Part shown: in pieces, positions 1 through 6,376 of the stretch
How positions within the stretch are numbered: position 1 is the stretch's first letter
How the letters are laid out: each line of letters opens with the position of its first letter
From: Actinomycetales bacterium
GTDB lineage: Bacteria; Actinomycetota; Actinomycetes; Mycobacteriales; Mycobacteriaceae
NCBI GenBank assembly: GCA_012838715.1
Contig: DUOR01000047.1
Location: 1-13,242, forward strand
Direction of reading: 5' to 3'
DNA: 13,242 bases
Translations under genes and position numbers: made by a program
Notes under the pieces: model-generated
Databases searched by the model: none
Told to the model about the DNA's origin: nothing
The model's input: only the letters and a program-made list of their open reading frames with translations

Positions 1-362
1 AAACCCGCAACGCCTTCTCGAAGGACTACCAGGTCAACTACGTGCACACGGCGCGGAAGTTCCTGGGCGACAAGCTGATTCGCACCGTGCCCCCGGCGCC
101 GATTCTCGACCCGAAGGCCGGCCCGCTGATTGCGGTGCGCCTGCGGATGCTGACCCGCAAGACCCTCGGCGGCATCGAAACCGACCTCGACGGCCGCGTC
201 CTGCGCTCCGGCGGCGACCCCATCGACGGCCTCTACGCCGCGGGCGAGGCCTCCGGCTTCGGCGGAGGCGGCATGCACGGCAACAACGCGCTTGAAGGGA
301 CGTTCCTCGGCGGCTGCATCTTCAGCGGCATGCGCGCCGGCCGCGCGATGGCGAAGGAGTAG
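1..362 (+). CDS. FAD-binding dehydrogenase (KstD / fumarate-reductase flavoprotein type), C-terminal part
   Basis: The reading frame is open from base 3 and stops with TAG at 360-362, so the 5' part lies outside the window. About 119 C-terminal residues are visible. They contain the segment GLYAAGEASGFGGGGMHG followed by NNALEGTFLGGCIFSGMRAGR, the conserved C-terminal FAD-contacting motif of the FAD_binding_2 family (3-ketosteroid dehydrogenase and fumarate reductase flavoproteins). A short GGIETDLDGRVL stretch precedes it, also typical of the family. Known members transfer hydride or electrons through bound FAD in the cytoplasm or at the membrane face. The substrate cannot be told from this fragment. 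A strong terminator follows 25 bases after the stop, so this is the last gene of its transcript. Family assignment is firm; any specific substrate such as a steroid would be a guess. Confidence 0.85.
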   Translation, partial: TRNAFSKDYQVNYVHTARKFLGDKLIRTVPPAPILDPKAGPLIAVRLRMLTRKTLGGIETDLDGRVLRSGGDPIDGLYAAGEASGFGGGGMHGNNALEGTFLGGCIFSGMRAGRAMAKE

Positions 363-386
363 GGGCGGGGTTCTTCTGGTTCAGGT

Positions 387-429
387 GGAACCCGGTCAGT
401 AATTGCGCTGACCGGGTTCCGCCCTTTTT
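387..429 (+). terminator. Rho-independent terminator after the FAD dehydrogenase gene
   Basis: The arms GGAACCCGGTCAG (387-399) and CTGACCGGGTTCC (408-420) form a perfect 13-bp stem around an 8-base loop, followed within four bases by five T residues (425-429). It separates the dehydrogenase gene from the downstream DUF262 gene, which therefore needs its own promoter. Confidence 0.92.
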
Positions 430-445
430 GCCTTCGAAAATAGAC

Positions 446-504
446 CATTTTGTTCATGAAGTCGTTGGTAGCTTGGAGGTGACCGGTCGATCACTGAAGA
501 GGAG
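446..504 (+). promoter_or_regulatory. Upstream region of the DUF262 gene: possible -10 box, GTGA/TCAC dyad and ribosome-binding site
   Basis: A TAGCTT box (469-474) could be a -10 element; the matching -35 position (446-451) is poor. GTGA (479-482) and TCAC (491-494) form a short imperfect dyad around the 8-bp palindrome GACCGGTC (481-488), just before the ribosome-binding site AGGAG (500-504). Only the ribosome-binding site is clear; promoter and operator are tentative. Confidence 0.35.
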
Positions 505-509
505 TACCG

Positions 510-2348
510 ATGGGTTTTCAGACCCCGATGTACGAGCTGAGGAAGTACCTGGAACAGACGAACGATGGGACCATTCAGCTCCCGGACTTCCAGCGTGGGT
601 ACAAGTGGGATGACGAACGCATCCGACAAATCTTGATTACGGTGCTTCGAGGACATCCGATGGGTGTCGTCATGTTGCTGGAAACCGGAAATGCGTTGGT
701 TCGCTTCAAACCACGGCCGATCGAAGGCACCGCTGTCCCCGCCGACGCGGAACCCAAGAAGCTGCTATTGGATGGGCAGCAACGGTTGACTTCCCTGACT
801 CAGGCGCTGACCGGGGACGGCGTGGTCGACACGAAAGACCACCGAGGAAAGCTGATGACGCGGCGCTACTTCGTAAACATGGGGATTGCCGTCGAGGATC
901 CATCGCGAATGGAAGAAGCCGTCATCTCCGTGCCCGCCGATGGCGTTGTGCGAACCAACTTCAACCGCGACATCGTTCTCGACTTGAGTAGTCGCGAAAA
1001 GCAGCAAAGCGAAGGATACTTCCCGCTCGGACTCCTGTTCAGCGACGACGCTATCAGCTGGATTTTTGGCCGCACGGACTGGGAGATTCCTTACGCCAGA
1101 GAGTTCTACGGGGGAGTCGTTGAACCAGCCCGCCGATATCAAATCCCCGCGATCGAACTGGACTCTGACACCGATAAGTTCGCCGTGGCCACGGTCTTCG
1201 AGAAGGTTAATATCGGCGGTCTACCTCTCAACGTCTTCGAACTTCTCACGTCCGTGTTCGCTGGCGACGGCGAGTACTACGCTCGAACCGGTGAAGATTT
1301 TCGACTGAACGACGACTGGCAGGAGATCCGCGCGTCCTGGAAGGACTTCGAGGTGTTGTCTCGAGTCGGCAATACCGACTTCCTGCAGGCCGTCACAATG
1401 CTATCCACGCTTGAAAAGAATCAGCAGAGTAGCTCGGGTCGACCGCCGGCGGTTTCGGCTAAGCGTGAAGACATTCTGAAGCTCGAGCTGAACGATTACC
1501 TCAAGTGGCGGGATCCGCTTCGTGACGCGTTCGTTTGGGTTGTCAGTTTCCTGGCTGATCGCCACATTTTCAGGTCGTACGATATCCCGTACATGAACCA
1601 GCTCATCCCGTTGGCGGTCATCCGGGTCATTCTAGGTAAGGGCACGGATTTGCATTCGTCCAGTGCTCGCCTTATCCGGTGGTACTGGGCCGGTGTGCTG
1701 GGTGAGTTGTATGGATCCGCTACCGATACCCGGTTCGTCCGGGACTTGGAGCAAGTTCCCGCGTGGGTCAGGGATCCTGAGGAACCGACCCCGAAGACCG
1801 TGCTTGATGCCAATTTCGTGGAATCCCGTTTGCACTCGATGCGGACGCGCAACTCCGCCGCCTACAAGGGCTTGGCGGCCCTGGCCATGACCGACAATTC
1901 AAGCGACTGGATGGAAGACAAGGTCTTGGGGGCTTTCCAGTACAAGGACCTCGAGGTCGACATCCACCATATTTTCCCGAAGCGCTGGTGCGATGCGAAT
2001 GGCATCGATATCGAGCACCGGGAAAGCATCGTCAACAAGACGATGATCAGTGCCCACACCAACCGCGTCATCGGTGGTGCCGCGCCGTCGGAGTATTTGG
2101 CAAAAATTGAGGCCAGGGCCGAAATTGAACCGGAGAAGCTCGACGGCATTTTGGCCGGTCACTTCATCGATCCCGACACGTTGCGAGCTGATGATTTTGA
2201 ACGCTTCTTCCGGGCACGTCGAAACGCGCTTTGTGGTCTTATCGAGCGCACCCTCGATAAGGCGGTTCAGCGTGACATCAGTCAAGGCATCGCCCCGGAA
2301 GAGGACTCGGCCCAGTTCGAGTCCGAGCCGGTCGACGACGAGGAATAG
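510..2348 (+). CDS. DUF262 / HNH-type (GmrSD-like) protein, candidate restriction or anti-phage nuclease
   Basis: This is a 612-residue protein. The ATG at 510 follows AGGAG (500-504) at five bases, which fixes the start. The N-terminal DUF262 domain shows PDFQRGYKW (25-33) and the nucleotide-site motif LLLDGQQRLTSL (85-96, DGQQR at 88-92), then FEKVNIGGLPLNVFELL (230-246), also a family hallmark. The middle (about 270-450) is helical and not recognised. The C-terminal part has VDIHHIFPKRWC (483-494), an H-x-x-P His-Me-finger motif (H487, P490), followed by NKTMISAHTNRVIGG (509-523), matching DUF1524/HNH nuclease domains. Characterised relatives (GmrSD, SspE, BrxU) use NTP hydrolysis in DUF262 to control DNA cleavage by the C-terminal domain; that role here is inference. 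The gene stands alone, has its own upstream gap, and uses many more A/T-ending codons than its neighbours, suggesting horizontal gain. All key motifs look intact. Confidence 0.88.
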   Translation: MGFQTPMYELRKYLEQTNDGTIQLPDFQRGYKWDDERIRQILITVLRGHPMGVVMLLETGNALVRFKPRPIEGTAVPADAEPKKLLLDGQQRLTSLTQALTGDGVVDTKDHRGKLMTRRYFVNMGIAVEDPSRMEEAVISVPADGVVRTNFNRDIVLDLSSREKQQSEGYFPLGLLFSDDAISWIFGRTDWEIPYAREFYGGVVEPARRYQIPAIELDSDTDKFAVATVFEKVNIGGLPLNVFELLTSVFAGDGEYYARTGEDFRLNDDWQEIRASWKDFEVLSRVGNTDFLQAVTMLSTLEKNQQSSSGRPPAVSAKREDILKLELNDYLKWRDPLRDAFVWVVSFLADRHIFRSYDIPYMNQLIPLAVIRVILGKGTDLHSSSARLIRWYWAGVLGELYGSATDTRFVRDLEQVPAWVRDPEEPTPKTVLDANFVESRLHSMRTRNSAAYKGLAALAMTDNSSDWMEDKVLGAFQYKDLEVDIHHIFPKRWCDANGIDIEHRESIVNKTMISAHTNRVIGGAAPSEYLAKIEARAEIEPEKLDGILAGHFIDPDTLRADDFERFFRARRNALCGLIERTLDKAVQRDISQGIAPEEDSAQFESEPVDDEE

Positions 2349-2363
2349 TCGGCCCCCGGGTAC

Positions 2364-2395
2364 TTCTCCCGCGCCTAGTCCAGGCCGAGGGAGAA
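2364..2395. terminator. Possible bidirectional hairpin between the convergent DUF262 and Lrp-domain genes
   Basis: TTCTCCC (2364-2370) pairs with GGGAGAA (2389-2395), and an inner GCCT (2373-2376) pairs with AGGC (2382-2385). The structure overlaps the last codons of the minus-strand gene and lies 15 bases after the DUF262 stop. There is no T tract, so its terminator role is uncertain. Confidence 0.3.
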
Positions 2396-2659
2396 CGCGG
2401 CCTCGAGGTCGTGGCGGGAGTACGCGCGGAAGGCCAGCTGGGTTTCCGTGCGGACGACGCCGTCGACCTTGGAAATCTGGTTCGGGATGATTTCCGCGAG
2501 CTGCTCGTGGTCGGTGACCCGCACCATCACCAGCAGATCCCAGTCGCCGGTGATGGAGTACACCTCGGTGACGCCGTCGATGTTGACGATCGCCTCGGCG
2601 GCTTCGGGGATGCGGTCGGCCTCGACGTCGATCTGGACGATGGCGGTGGTCAGCGACAT
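2375..2659 (-). CDS. Stand-alone Lrp/AsnC ligand-binding (RAM) domain protein
   Basis: This 94-residue protein consists only of the effector-binding domain of Lrp/AsnC regulators: TTAIVQIDVEADRIPEAAEAI, then VTEVYSITGDWDLLVMVRV and a second half ending in RTETQLAFRAYS. The alternating strand-helix pattern and the TGDWD segment are typical of the alpha-beta RAM fold, which binds amino acids and forms dimers to octamers. The usual N-terminal helix-turn-helix of about 60 residues is absent. The frame is open further upstream, but that part is antisense to azlC and shows no HTH. The ATG at 2659 is preceded by GAGGAG at a good distance. It is divergent from azlC. In C. glutamicum a full-length Lrp is divergent from and activates the BrnFE exporter; whether this short protein senses amino acids for the exporter is inference. 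Confidence 0.85.
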   Translation of the reverse strand: MSLTTAIVQIDVEADRIPEAAEAIVNIDGVTEVYSITGDWDLLVMVRVTDHEQLAEIIPNQISKVDGVVRTETQLAFRAYSRHDLEAAFSLGLD

Positions 2660-2729
2660 GTGGTGCTCCTCGTGGTCGGGTTGGCGGTGGCCGGCCCCGG
2701 GCCCGCGTCGGGCGGGGTCGTCGTGGCCG

Positions 2730-2758
2730 ATGATACTCGGCTGGCTATCCTGGCCCGC
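2730..2758. promoter_or_regulatory. Divergent promoter region between the Lrp-domain gene and azlC
   Basis: On the plus strand TATCCT (2746-2751) ends seven bases before the GTG of azlC at 2759, the spacing expected for a leaderless transcript. On the minus strand TATCAT (2735-2730) could serve the Lrp-domain gene with a leader of about 65 bases. Neither has a recognisable -35 box. Confidence 0.4.
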
Positions 2759-3538
2759 GTGACCAAGGAAAATCGGCGGGGCAGCGGTGAAGCGGGGTTC
2801 GCGTCGGGTCTGCGCGACGGCGTGCCCATCGCGTTGGGCTATTTCACGGTGTCCATCGCCTTCGGGTTGGCGGCGGCCGCGGTCGGTTTCCCGACCCTCG
2901 GCCTGGCCCTCATGTCCGCCACCAATTTGTCGTCGTCGGGCCAGTTCGCGGGCGTCGCCGTCATCGCGGGCGGCACGATGCTGGAGCTGGCGCTGACGAC
3001 GCTGCTGGTCAACCTGCGGTATCTGCTCATGAGCATGTCGCTGTCGCAGCGGCTGGAACCGGGCACCTCGACGCTGGGCCGCCTCGTCACCGCGTGGGGC
3101 ATCACCGACGAAATCTTCGCCGTCGAGCTGGGCCACCGCACGGTCCGCTGGATTTACGCCGCGGGCCTGATGCTCCTGCCCATCGTCGGCTGGACCTCGG
3201 GCACCGTCGTCGGCGCGGTGGCGGGCGAGGTGCTCCCGGAGTCGCTGACCGTTCCGATGGGCGTCCTGCTCTACGCCATGTTCACCGCCACGGTGGTGCC
3301 CGCGCTGCGCCGCTCGCGCCCGGTCGCGGTGGTGGCGGGCATCGCCGCGGTCGCGTCGGCGCTGCTCTATTGGCTGCCCGCGACGTCGGGCATCCAGGCG
3401 GGTTGGCGCATCATCATCGCCACGCTGGTGGCGTCGGCGGCCGGCGCGTGGCTGTTCCCGCGGGGCACCGGCCTGGGCGCCGACGAATCCGCCACGGAAT
3501 TGCGTGCCGACGAGCCGACGGGCGGCGCCCGATGCTGA
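2759..3538 (+). CDS. azlC: AzlC-family branched-chain amino acid exporter, large subunit (BrnF-like)
   Basis: This 259-residue membrane protein has an AzlC domain starting at GLRDGVPIALGYFTVSIAFG and the family segment ATNLSSSGQFAGVAVIAGG followed by ELALTTLLVNLRYLLMSMSL. Several further hydrophobic helices lead to a polar C-terminus. With AzlD it forms a two-component exporter at the cytoplasmic membrane; in C. glutamicum BrnFE exports branched-chain amino acids and methionine. The frame is open back to 2411, but the upstream part is antisense to the Lrp-domain gene, so the GTG at 2759 is chosen. It sits seven bases after a TATCCT box and just before the polar N-terminal segment TKENRRGSGEAG. 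No ribosome-binding site is seen, which supports a leaderless start. The stop overlaps the start of azlD by seven bases. The length is close to that of BrnF (about 250 residues). Confidence 0.9.
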   Translation: MTKENRRGSGEAGFASGLRDGVPIALGYFTVSIAFGLAAAAVGFPTLGLALMSATNLSSSGQFAGVAVIAGGTMLELALTTLLVNLRYLLMSMSLSQRLEPGTSTLGRLVTAWGITDEIFAVELGHRTVRWIYAAGLMLLPIVGWTSGTVVGAVAGEVLPESLTVPMGVLLYAMFTATVVPALRRSRPVAVVAGIAAVASALLYWLPATSGIQAGWRIIIATLVASAAGAWLFPRGTGLGADESATELRADEPTGGARC

Positions 3539-3852
3539 ACCCCTGGCTTTCCGTCGCCGTCATGTTCGCCGTGACGTACGCGCTTCGTGCGGTGCCCCTG
3601 CTGCTGGTCCGCGGTGAACTGAGCAACCAGCGCCTGCGCACCTTCCTCGAGTTCACCCCGTACGCGGTGCTGACCGCCATGACCCTGCCGGCCGTCATCT
3701 ACGCCACGTCGGTCTGGTACTCCGGTGTCGCCGGAATCCTCGCGGCCGTGATCCTCGCGTGGCGCGGCCTGTCGCTGATGCCGGTGGCCATCGGGGCCGC
3801 CCTCACCGTGTGGGTCGTGGAGTTCATCGCCGGCACCGCCGGGGTGCTGTAG
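3532..3852 (+). CDS. azlD: AzlD-family branched-chain amino acid exporter, small subunit (BrnE-like)
   Basis: This 106-residue membrane protein has the AzlD pattern: an N-terminal helix WLSVAVMFAVTYALRAVPLLL, then LRTFLEFTPYAVLTAMTLPAVIY, and two more hydrophobic segments (about 65-80 and 85-104). The ATG at 3532 lies inside the last codons of azlC (ATGCTGA), so translation is probably coupled and the subunits are made in balance. It is the partner of AzlC in amino-acid export. No clear terminator follows; the next gene starts 170 bases on, after a repeat-rich spacer. Confidence 0.9.
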   Translation: MLNPWLSVAVMFAVTYALRAVPLLLVRGELSNQRLRTFLEFTPYAVLTAMTLPAVIYATSVWYSGVAGILAAVILAWRGLSLMPVAIGAALTVWVVEFIAGTAGVL

Positions 3853-3889
3853 GGGCCCGTCGGGAAGCGGTGGCACGCACCGTCGGCAC

Positions 3890-3974
3890 GCGCACGGTGG
3901 CGCGGAACCGAATGCGCGGCGACGCGGAACGGGACGAGCGGCGACGCGAACGGGACGCGCACGGTAGCGCGAAC
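3890..3974 (+). repeat. Degenerate tandem repeats in the azlD-tpx spacer
   Basis: Two interleaved repeat pairs fill this spacer. GCGGCGACGCGGAACGGGAC (from 3916) recurs as GCGGCGACGCGAACGGGACG (3938-3957), a 22-bp period with one base lost. These are flanked by GCGCACGGTGGCGCGGAAC (3890-3908) and GCGCACGGTAGCGCGAAC (3957-3974). No open frame with gene-like features covers it. Function unknown. Confidence 0.7.
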
Positions 3975-4010
3975 GAAAGGGGAGGGGCTGCGGGAATCCG
4001 GTTTCGCGGG

Positions 4011-4022
4011 TAGAACGGTGAC
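4011..4022 (+). promoter_or_regulatory. tpx: Possible leaderless promoter of tpx
   Basis: TAGAAC (4011-4016) ends six bases before the tpx ATG at 4023. The last base departs from TANNNT, so the match is weak. The purine-rich GGGGAGGGG further upstream (3979-3987) is too far away to act as a ribosome-binding site, which is why a leaderless start is considered. Confidence 0.25.
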
Positions 4023-4526
4023 ATGGCTAACACTGCGTTCAAGGGAAACCCCGTCCACCTGTCCGGCAACCTGCCCGAGGCCGGCGAGAAGGCCCCGGCC
4101 TTCACGGTCGTCGGCACCGACCTTTCCGACGTCAACCTCGCGGACCTCGTGGGCAAGCGCGTCGTCCTGAACATCTTCCCGTCGGTCGACACCGGCGTGT
4201 GCGCCGCCTCCGTGCGCCGCTTCAATGAGCTGGCCCAGGACTTCGAGAACACCACCGTCCTCAACGTCTCCCGCGACCTGCCGTTCGCGCTCGACCGCTT
4301 CTGCGGCGCCGAGGGCATCGAGAACGCCAAGGCCGCGTCCGACTTCCGCCACGGCTTCGGCGAGTCCTACGGCGTCATCCAGCAGGACGGCCCGCTCGCC
4401 GGCCTGCTCGCCCGCGCGGTCGTCGTCGTCGACTCCGACGGCACCGTCGCCTACACCGAGCTCGTCGACGAGATCACCGAGGAGCCGGAGTACGAGGCCG
4501 CCGTCGCCGCCCTGAACTCCCTCTAA
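4023..4526 (+). CDS. tpx: Thiol peroxidase (Tpx, atypical 2-Cys peroxiredoxin)
   Basis: This 167-residue cytoplasmic peroxiredoxin reduces hydrogen peroxide and alkyl hydroperoxides using electrons from thioredoxin. The active-site segment [17 protein letters not shown] carries T57 and the peroxidatic C60. The resolving cysteine is C94 in [15 protein letters not shown], the spacing typical of bacterial Tpx. R131 in [10 protein letters not shown] matches the catalytic arginine. N-terminal [22 protein letters not shown] is also family-typical. Length is the family norm. The ATG at 4023 gives the standard N-terminus. The gene has its own terminator and the repeat-filled spacer upstream, so it is probably monocistronic. 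No oxidative-stress operator was recognised. Confidence 0.97.
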   Translation: MANTAFKGNPVHLSGNLPEAGEKAPAFTVVGTDLSDVNLADLVGKRVVLNIFPSVDTGVCAASVRRFNELAQDFENTTVLNVSRDLPFALDRFCGAEGIENAKAASDFRHGFGESYGVIQQDGPLAGLLARAVVVVDSDGTVAYTELVDEITEEPEYEAAVAALNSL

Positions 4527-4533
4527 ACCGGAG

Positions 4534-4568
4534 AACCCGCTGCCCCACGTCATGGGGCGGCGGGTTTT
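4534..4568 (+). terminator. Rho-independent terminator after tpx
   Basis: AACCCGCTGCCCCA (4534-4547) pairs with TGGGGCGGCGGGTT (4553-4566), with one T-G wobble, around a CGTCA loop. A short T run (4565-4568) completes it. It begins seven bases after the tpx stop. Confidence 0.85.
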
Positions 4569-4596
4569 CGCGTGCGTGCGACGGACGGGCAATCGG

Positions 4597-4618
4597 GAAT
4601 CGTTTCCGAATCGTTTCC
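4597..4618 (+). repeat. Perfect 11-bp tandem repeat upstream of the glutamate symporter gene
   Basis: GAATCGTTTCC occurs twice head to tail (4597-4607, 4608-4618), about 145 bases before the symporter start. Each copy contains a GGAA/TTCC-like half dyad. One turn of the helix separates the copies, as in regulator sites that bind cooperatively. It lies just beyond the tpx terminator, so it probably serves the symporter gene. Confidence 0.6.
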
Positions 4619-4654
4619 TCAGAATCAATGAGAGCAATCACATGGGGTTCTCAA

Positions 4655-4670
4655 ACAACTACAGTTGAAC
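4655..4670 (+). promoter_or_regulatory. gltS: Possible promoter of the glutamate symporter gene with a CAACT/AGTTG dyad
   Basis: TACAGT (4660-4665) fits a TANNNT -10 box and lies inside the inverted repeat CAACT-AC-AGTTG (4656-4667). A start here would give a leader of roughly 90 bases. No clear -35 box is seen. An operator overlapping the -10 region would suggest repression; this is tentative. Confidence 0.3.
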
Positions 4671-4761
4671 GTGACTCAAAAAAGAAGATCGCGTCAACGA
4701 GGACCCGATTCGCCGCACACGGGAGCGGGCCCCCGCCGACGCCCGTCCACGGGAGGTGCGG

Positions 4762-6246
4762 ATGTCCCCGAACATCGTGGGTCTCGCGCTGTTGTTGCTG
4801 GCATTGATGCTGTTCATCGGCAAGGTCATGCGAATACAGATGAAGGTGACGCAGAAACTGTTTCTGCCCGCCTCGATCATGGGCGGATTCCTCGCCCTGC
4901 TGCTCGGCCCGGAGGTGTTCGGCCGGCTCGGCACGTTCATCGACGGAGGCGTCGGCGAATTCTTCCAGAACGGCGGCATTTTCGGCGAGGACATCCTCTC
5001 CGTCTGGTCGACCCTGCCGGGCCTGTTGATTTCGGTGGTGTTCGCCACCCTGTTCCTCGGGCAGAAACTGCCCGGCCCGAAGTCCGTGTACAACCTCGCC
5101 GGCCCGCAGCTCGCGGTCGGCGTTGCGTTCGCGTCCGGCCAGTACGTCGTGGGCCTGCTGCTCGCGGTGGCGGTTCTGGCGCCGCTGTTCGGCATGACGC
5201 CGATGGCGGGCGCACTCATCGAAATCGGCTTCGAGGGCGGCCACGGCACCGCGGCCGGCATGATCCCCGTCTTCGAGGACCTCGGCTGGTCCGAGGGCGG
5301 TGACCTGGCGGTGGCCATCGCGACGGTCGGCCTGGTCGGCGGCATCGTCATCGGCGTCGGCGTCATCAACTGGGCGATCCGCACGGGCCGCACGGAGGTC
5401 GTCACCGAGGTCAAGGACCGTTCCATCGCCGAGCAGCGCGGCCTGTTCCGCAAGGACGAGCAGTACACCGCGGGCACCCTGACCTCGCGCCCGTCGTCGA
5501 TTGAGCCGCTGTCGCTGCACGTGGCGTTCGTGGCGGTGGCCATCCTCATCGGCGTCATCCTGCTGGAGGGCATCCAGTGGATCGAGCAGATGCTGTGGGC
5601 CGACACCGTGGAGCTGCTGGCCTACGTGCCGCTGTTCCCGCTGGCCATGATCGGCGGCATCATCCTGCAGCTGGGCCTGAACAAGATCGGCTACGGCCAC
5701 CTCATCGACCCGGGCATCATGCTGCGCATCCAGGGCCTGGCGCTGGACCTGCTCATCGTCGCGGCGCTGGCCACGATTTCGCTGCAGGCCATCGCGGACA
5801 ACCTGTGGTCGTTCATCCTGCTGTGCCTGGTGGGCATCGTGCTCAACGTGTTCCTGCTGCTGTGGATGGTGCCCCGCACCATCCCGTCGTTCTGGCTGGA
5901 GCGCGGCATCGGTGACTTCGGCCAGTCGATGGGCGTCACGGCCACCGGCCTCATCCTGATGCGCATCGTCGACCCGGAGGGCAAGTCCCCGGCCTTCGAG
6001 GCGTTCGGCTACAAACAGCTGGTGTTCGAGCCGTTCTTCGGCGGCGGCCTGATCACGGCGATATCCGTGCCCATCATCTTCCAGTTCGGCCCATATCCGT
6101 TGCTGATATCCATGGCCGTCCTCTTCGTCGCATCCATGGCCTGGGGCCTGCTGTTCTGGGGCAGGAAGAAGGACGACCCGCACGTGGACGAGTTGGTCAA
6201 GGAGAAGGAATCCAGCGGCGGCGGTGAGGGGGCCGCGCCCGTGTAG
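4762..6246 (+). CDS. gltS: Sodium/glutamate symporter (GltS / ESS family)
   Basis: This 494-residue inner-membrane protein would import glutamate with sodium. It has an inverted two-half layout. The first half has helices at about 4-20 and 35-52 and the re-entrant-loop motif GFEGGHGTAAGMIPVFEDLGW (156-176). After a polar cytosolic loop (about 208-248), the second half has helices from 252 on, including FPLAMIGGIILQLGL and GQSMGVTATGLILMRIVDP (387-405), the counterpart re-entrant segment. The size exceeds E. coli GltS (about 400 residues), partly from the central loop and a charged, glycine-rich tail (470-494). A GTG at 4756 is in frame, but ATG at 4762 is preferred because GGGAGG (4751-4756) lies five bases before it. 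The gene is monocistronic between two terminators. The ESS family is clear; glutamate as substrate follows from the family. Confidence 0.9.
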   Translation: MSPNIVGLALLLLALMLFIGKVMRIQMKVTQKLFLPASIMGGFLALLLGPEVFGRLGTFIDGGVGEFFQNGGIFGEDILSVWSTLPGLLISVVFATLFLGQKLPGPKSVYNLAGPQLAVGVAFASGQYVVGLLLAVAVLAPLFGMTPMAGALIEIGFEGGHGTAAGMIPVFEDLGWSEGGDLAVAIATVGLVGGIVIGVGVINWAIRTGRTEVVTEVKDRSIAEQRGLFRKDEQYTAGTLTSRPSSIEPLSLHVAFVAVAILIGVILLEGIQWIEQMLWADTVELLAYVPLFPLAMIGGIILQLGLNKIGYGHLIDPGIMLRIQGLALDLLIVAALATISLQAIADNLWSFILLCLVGIVLNVFLLLWMVPRTIPSFWLERGIGDFGQSMGVTATGLILMRIVDPEGKSPAFEAFGYKQLVFEPFFGGGLITAISVPIIFQFGPYPLLISMAVLFVASMAWGLLFWGRKKDDPHVDELVKEKESSGGGEGAAPV

Positions 6247-6254
6247 GCGCGGGC

Positions 6255-6338
6255 CGGCCGGTTCACCCGGCCGCACCCGCGCGGTATGTGCTTGCCGACG
6301 AATGAAGGGACGGCGCCCGGGATGGGCGCCGTCCCTTC
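6255..6338. terminator. Bidirectional terminator between the symporter gene and the convergent CNNM operon
   Basis: A perfect 15-bp stem GAAGGGACGGCGCCC (6304-6318) / GGGCGCCGTCCCTTC (6324-6338) with a GGGAT loop lies midway between the two convergent stops. A smaller hairpin, CGGCCGG (6255-6261) / CCGGCCG (6267-6273), precedes it. T runs are short on either strand, but the symmetric position and stem strength fit a two-way terminator. Confidence 0.75.
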
Positions 6339-6376
6339 GTGGTTCGGCTGAAGCGGGGGAGACCCGGGGTCCGGGG

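Noticed and set aside
4651..6276. A 541-codon minus-strand open frame over the symporter gene
   Set aside because: Antisense to the GltS-family gene and of highly biased, repetitive Q/D/H/R composition with no motif.
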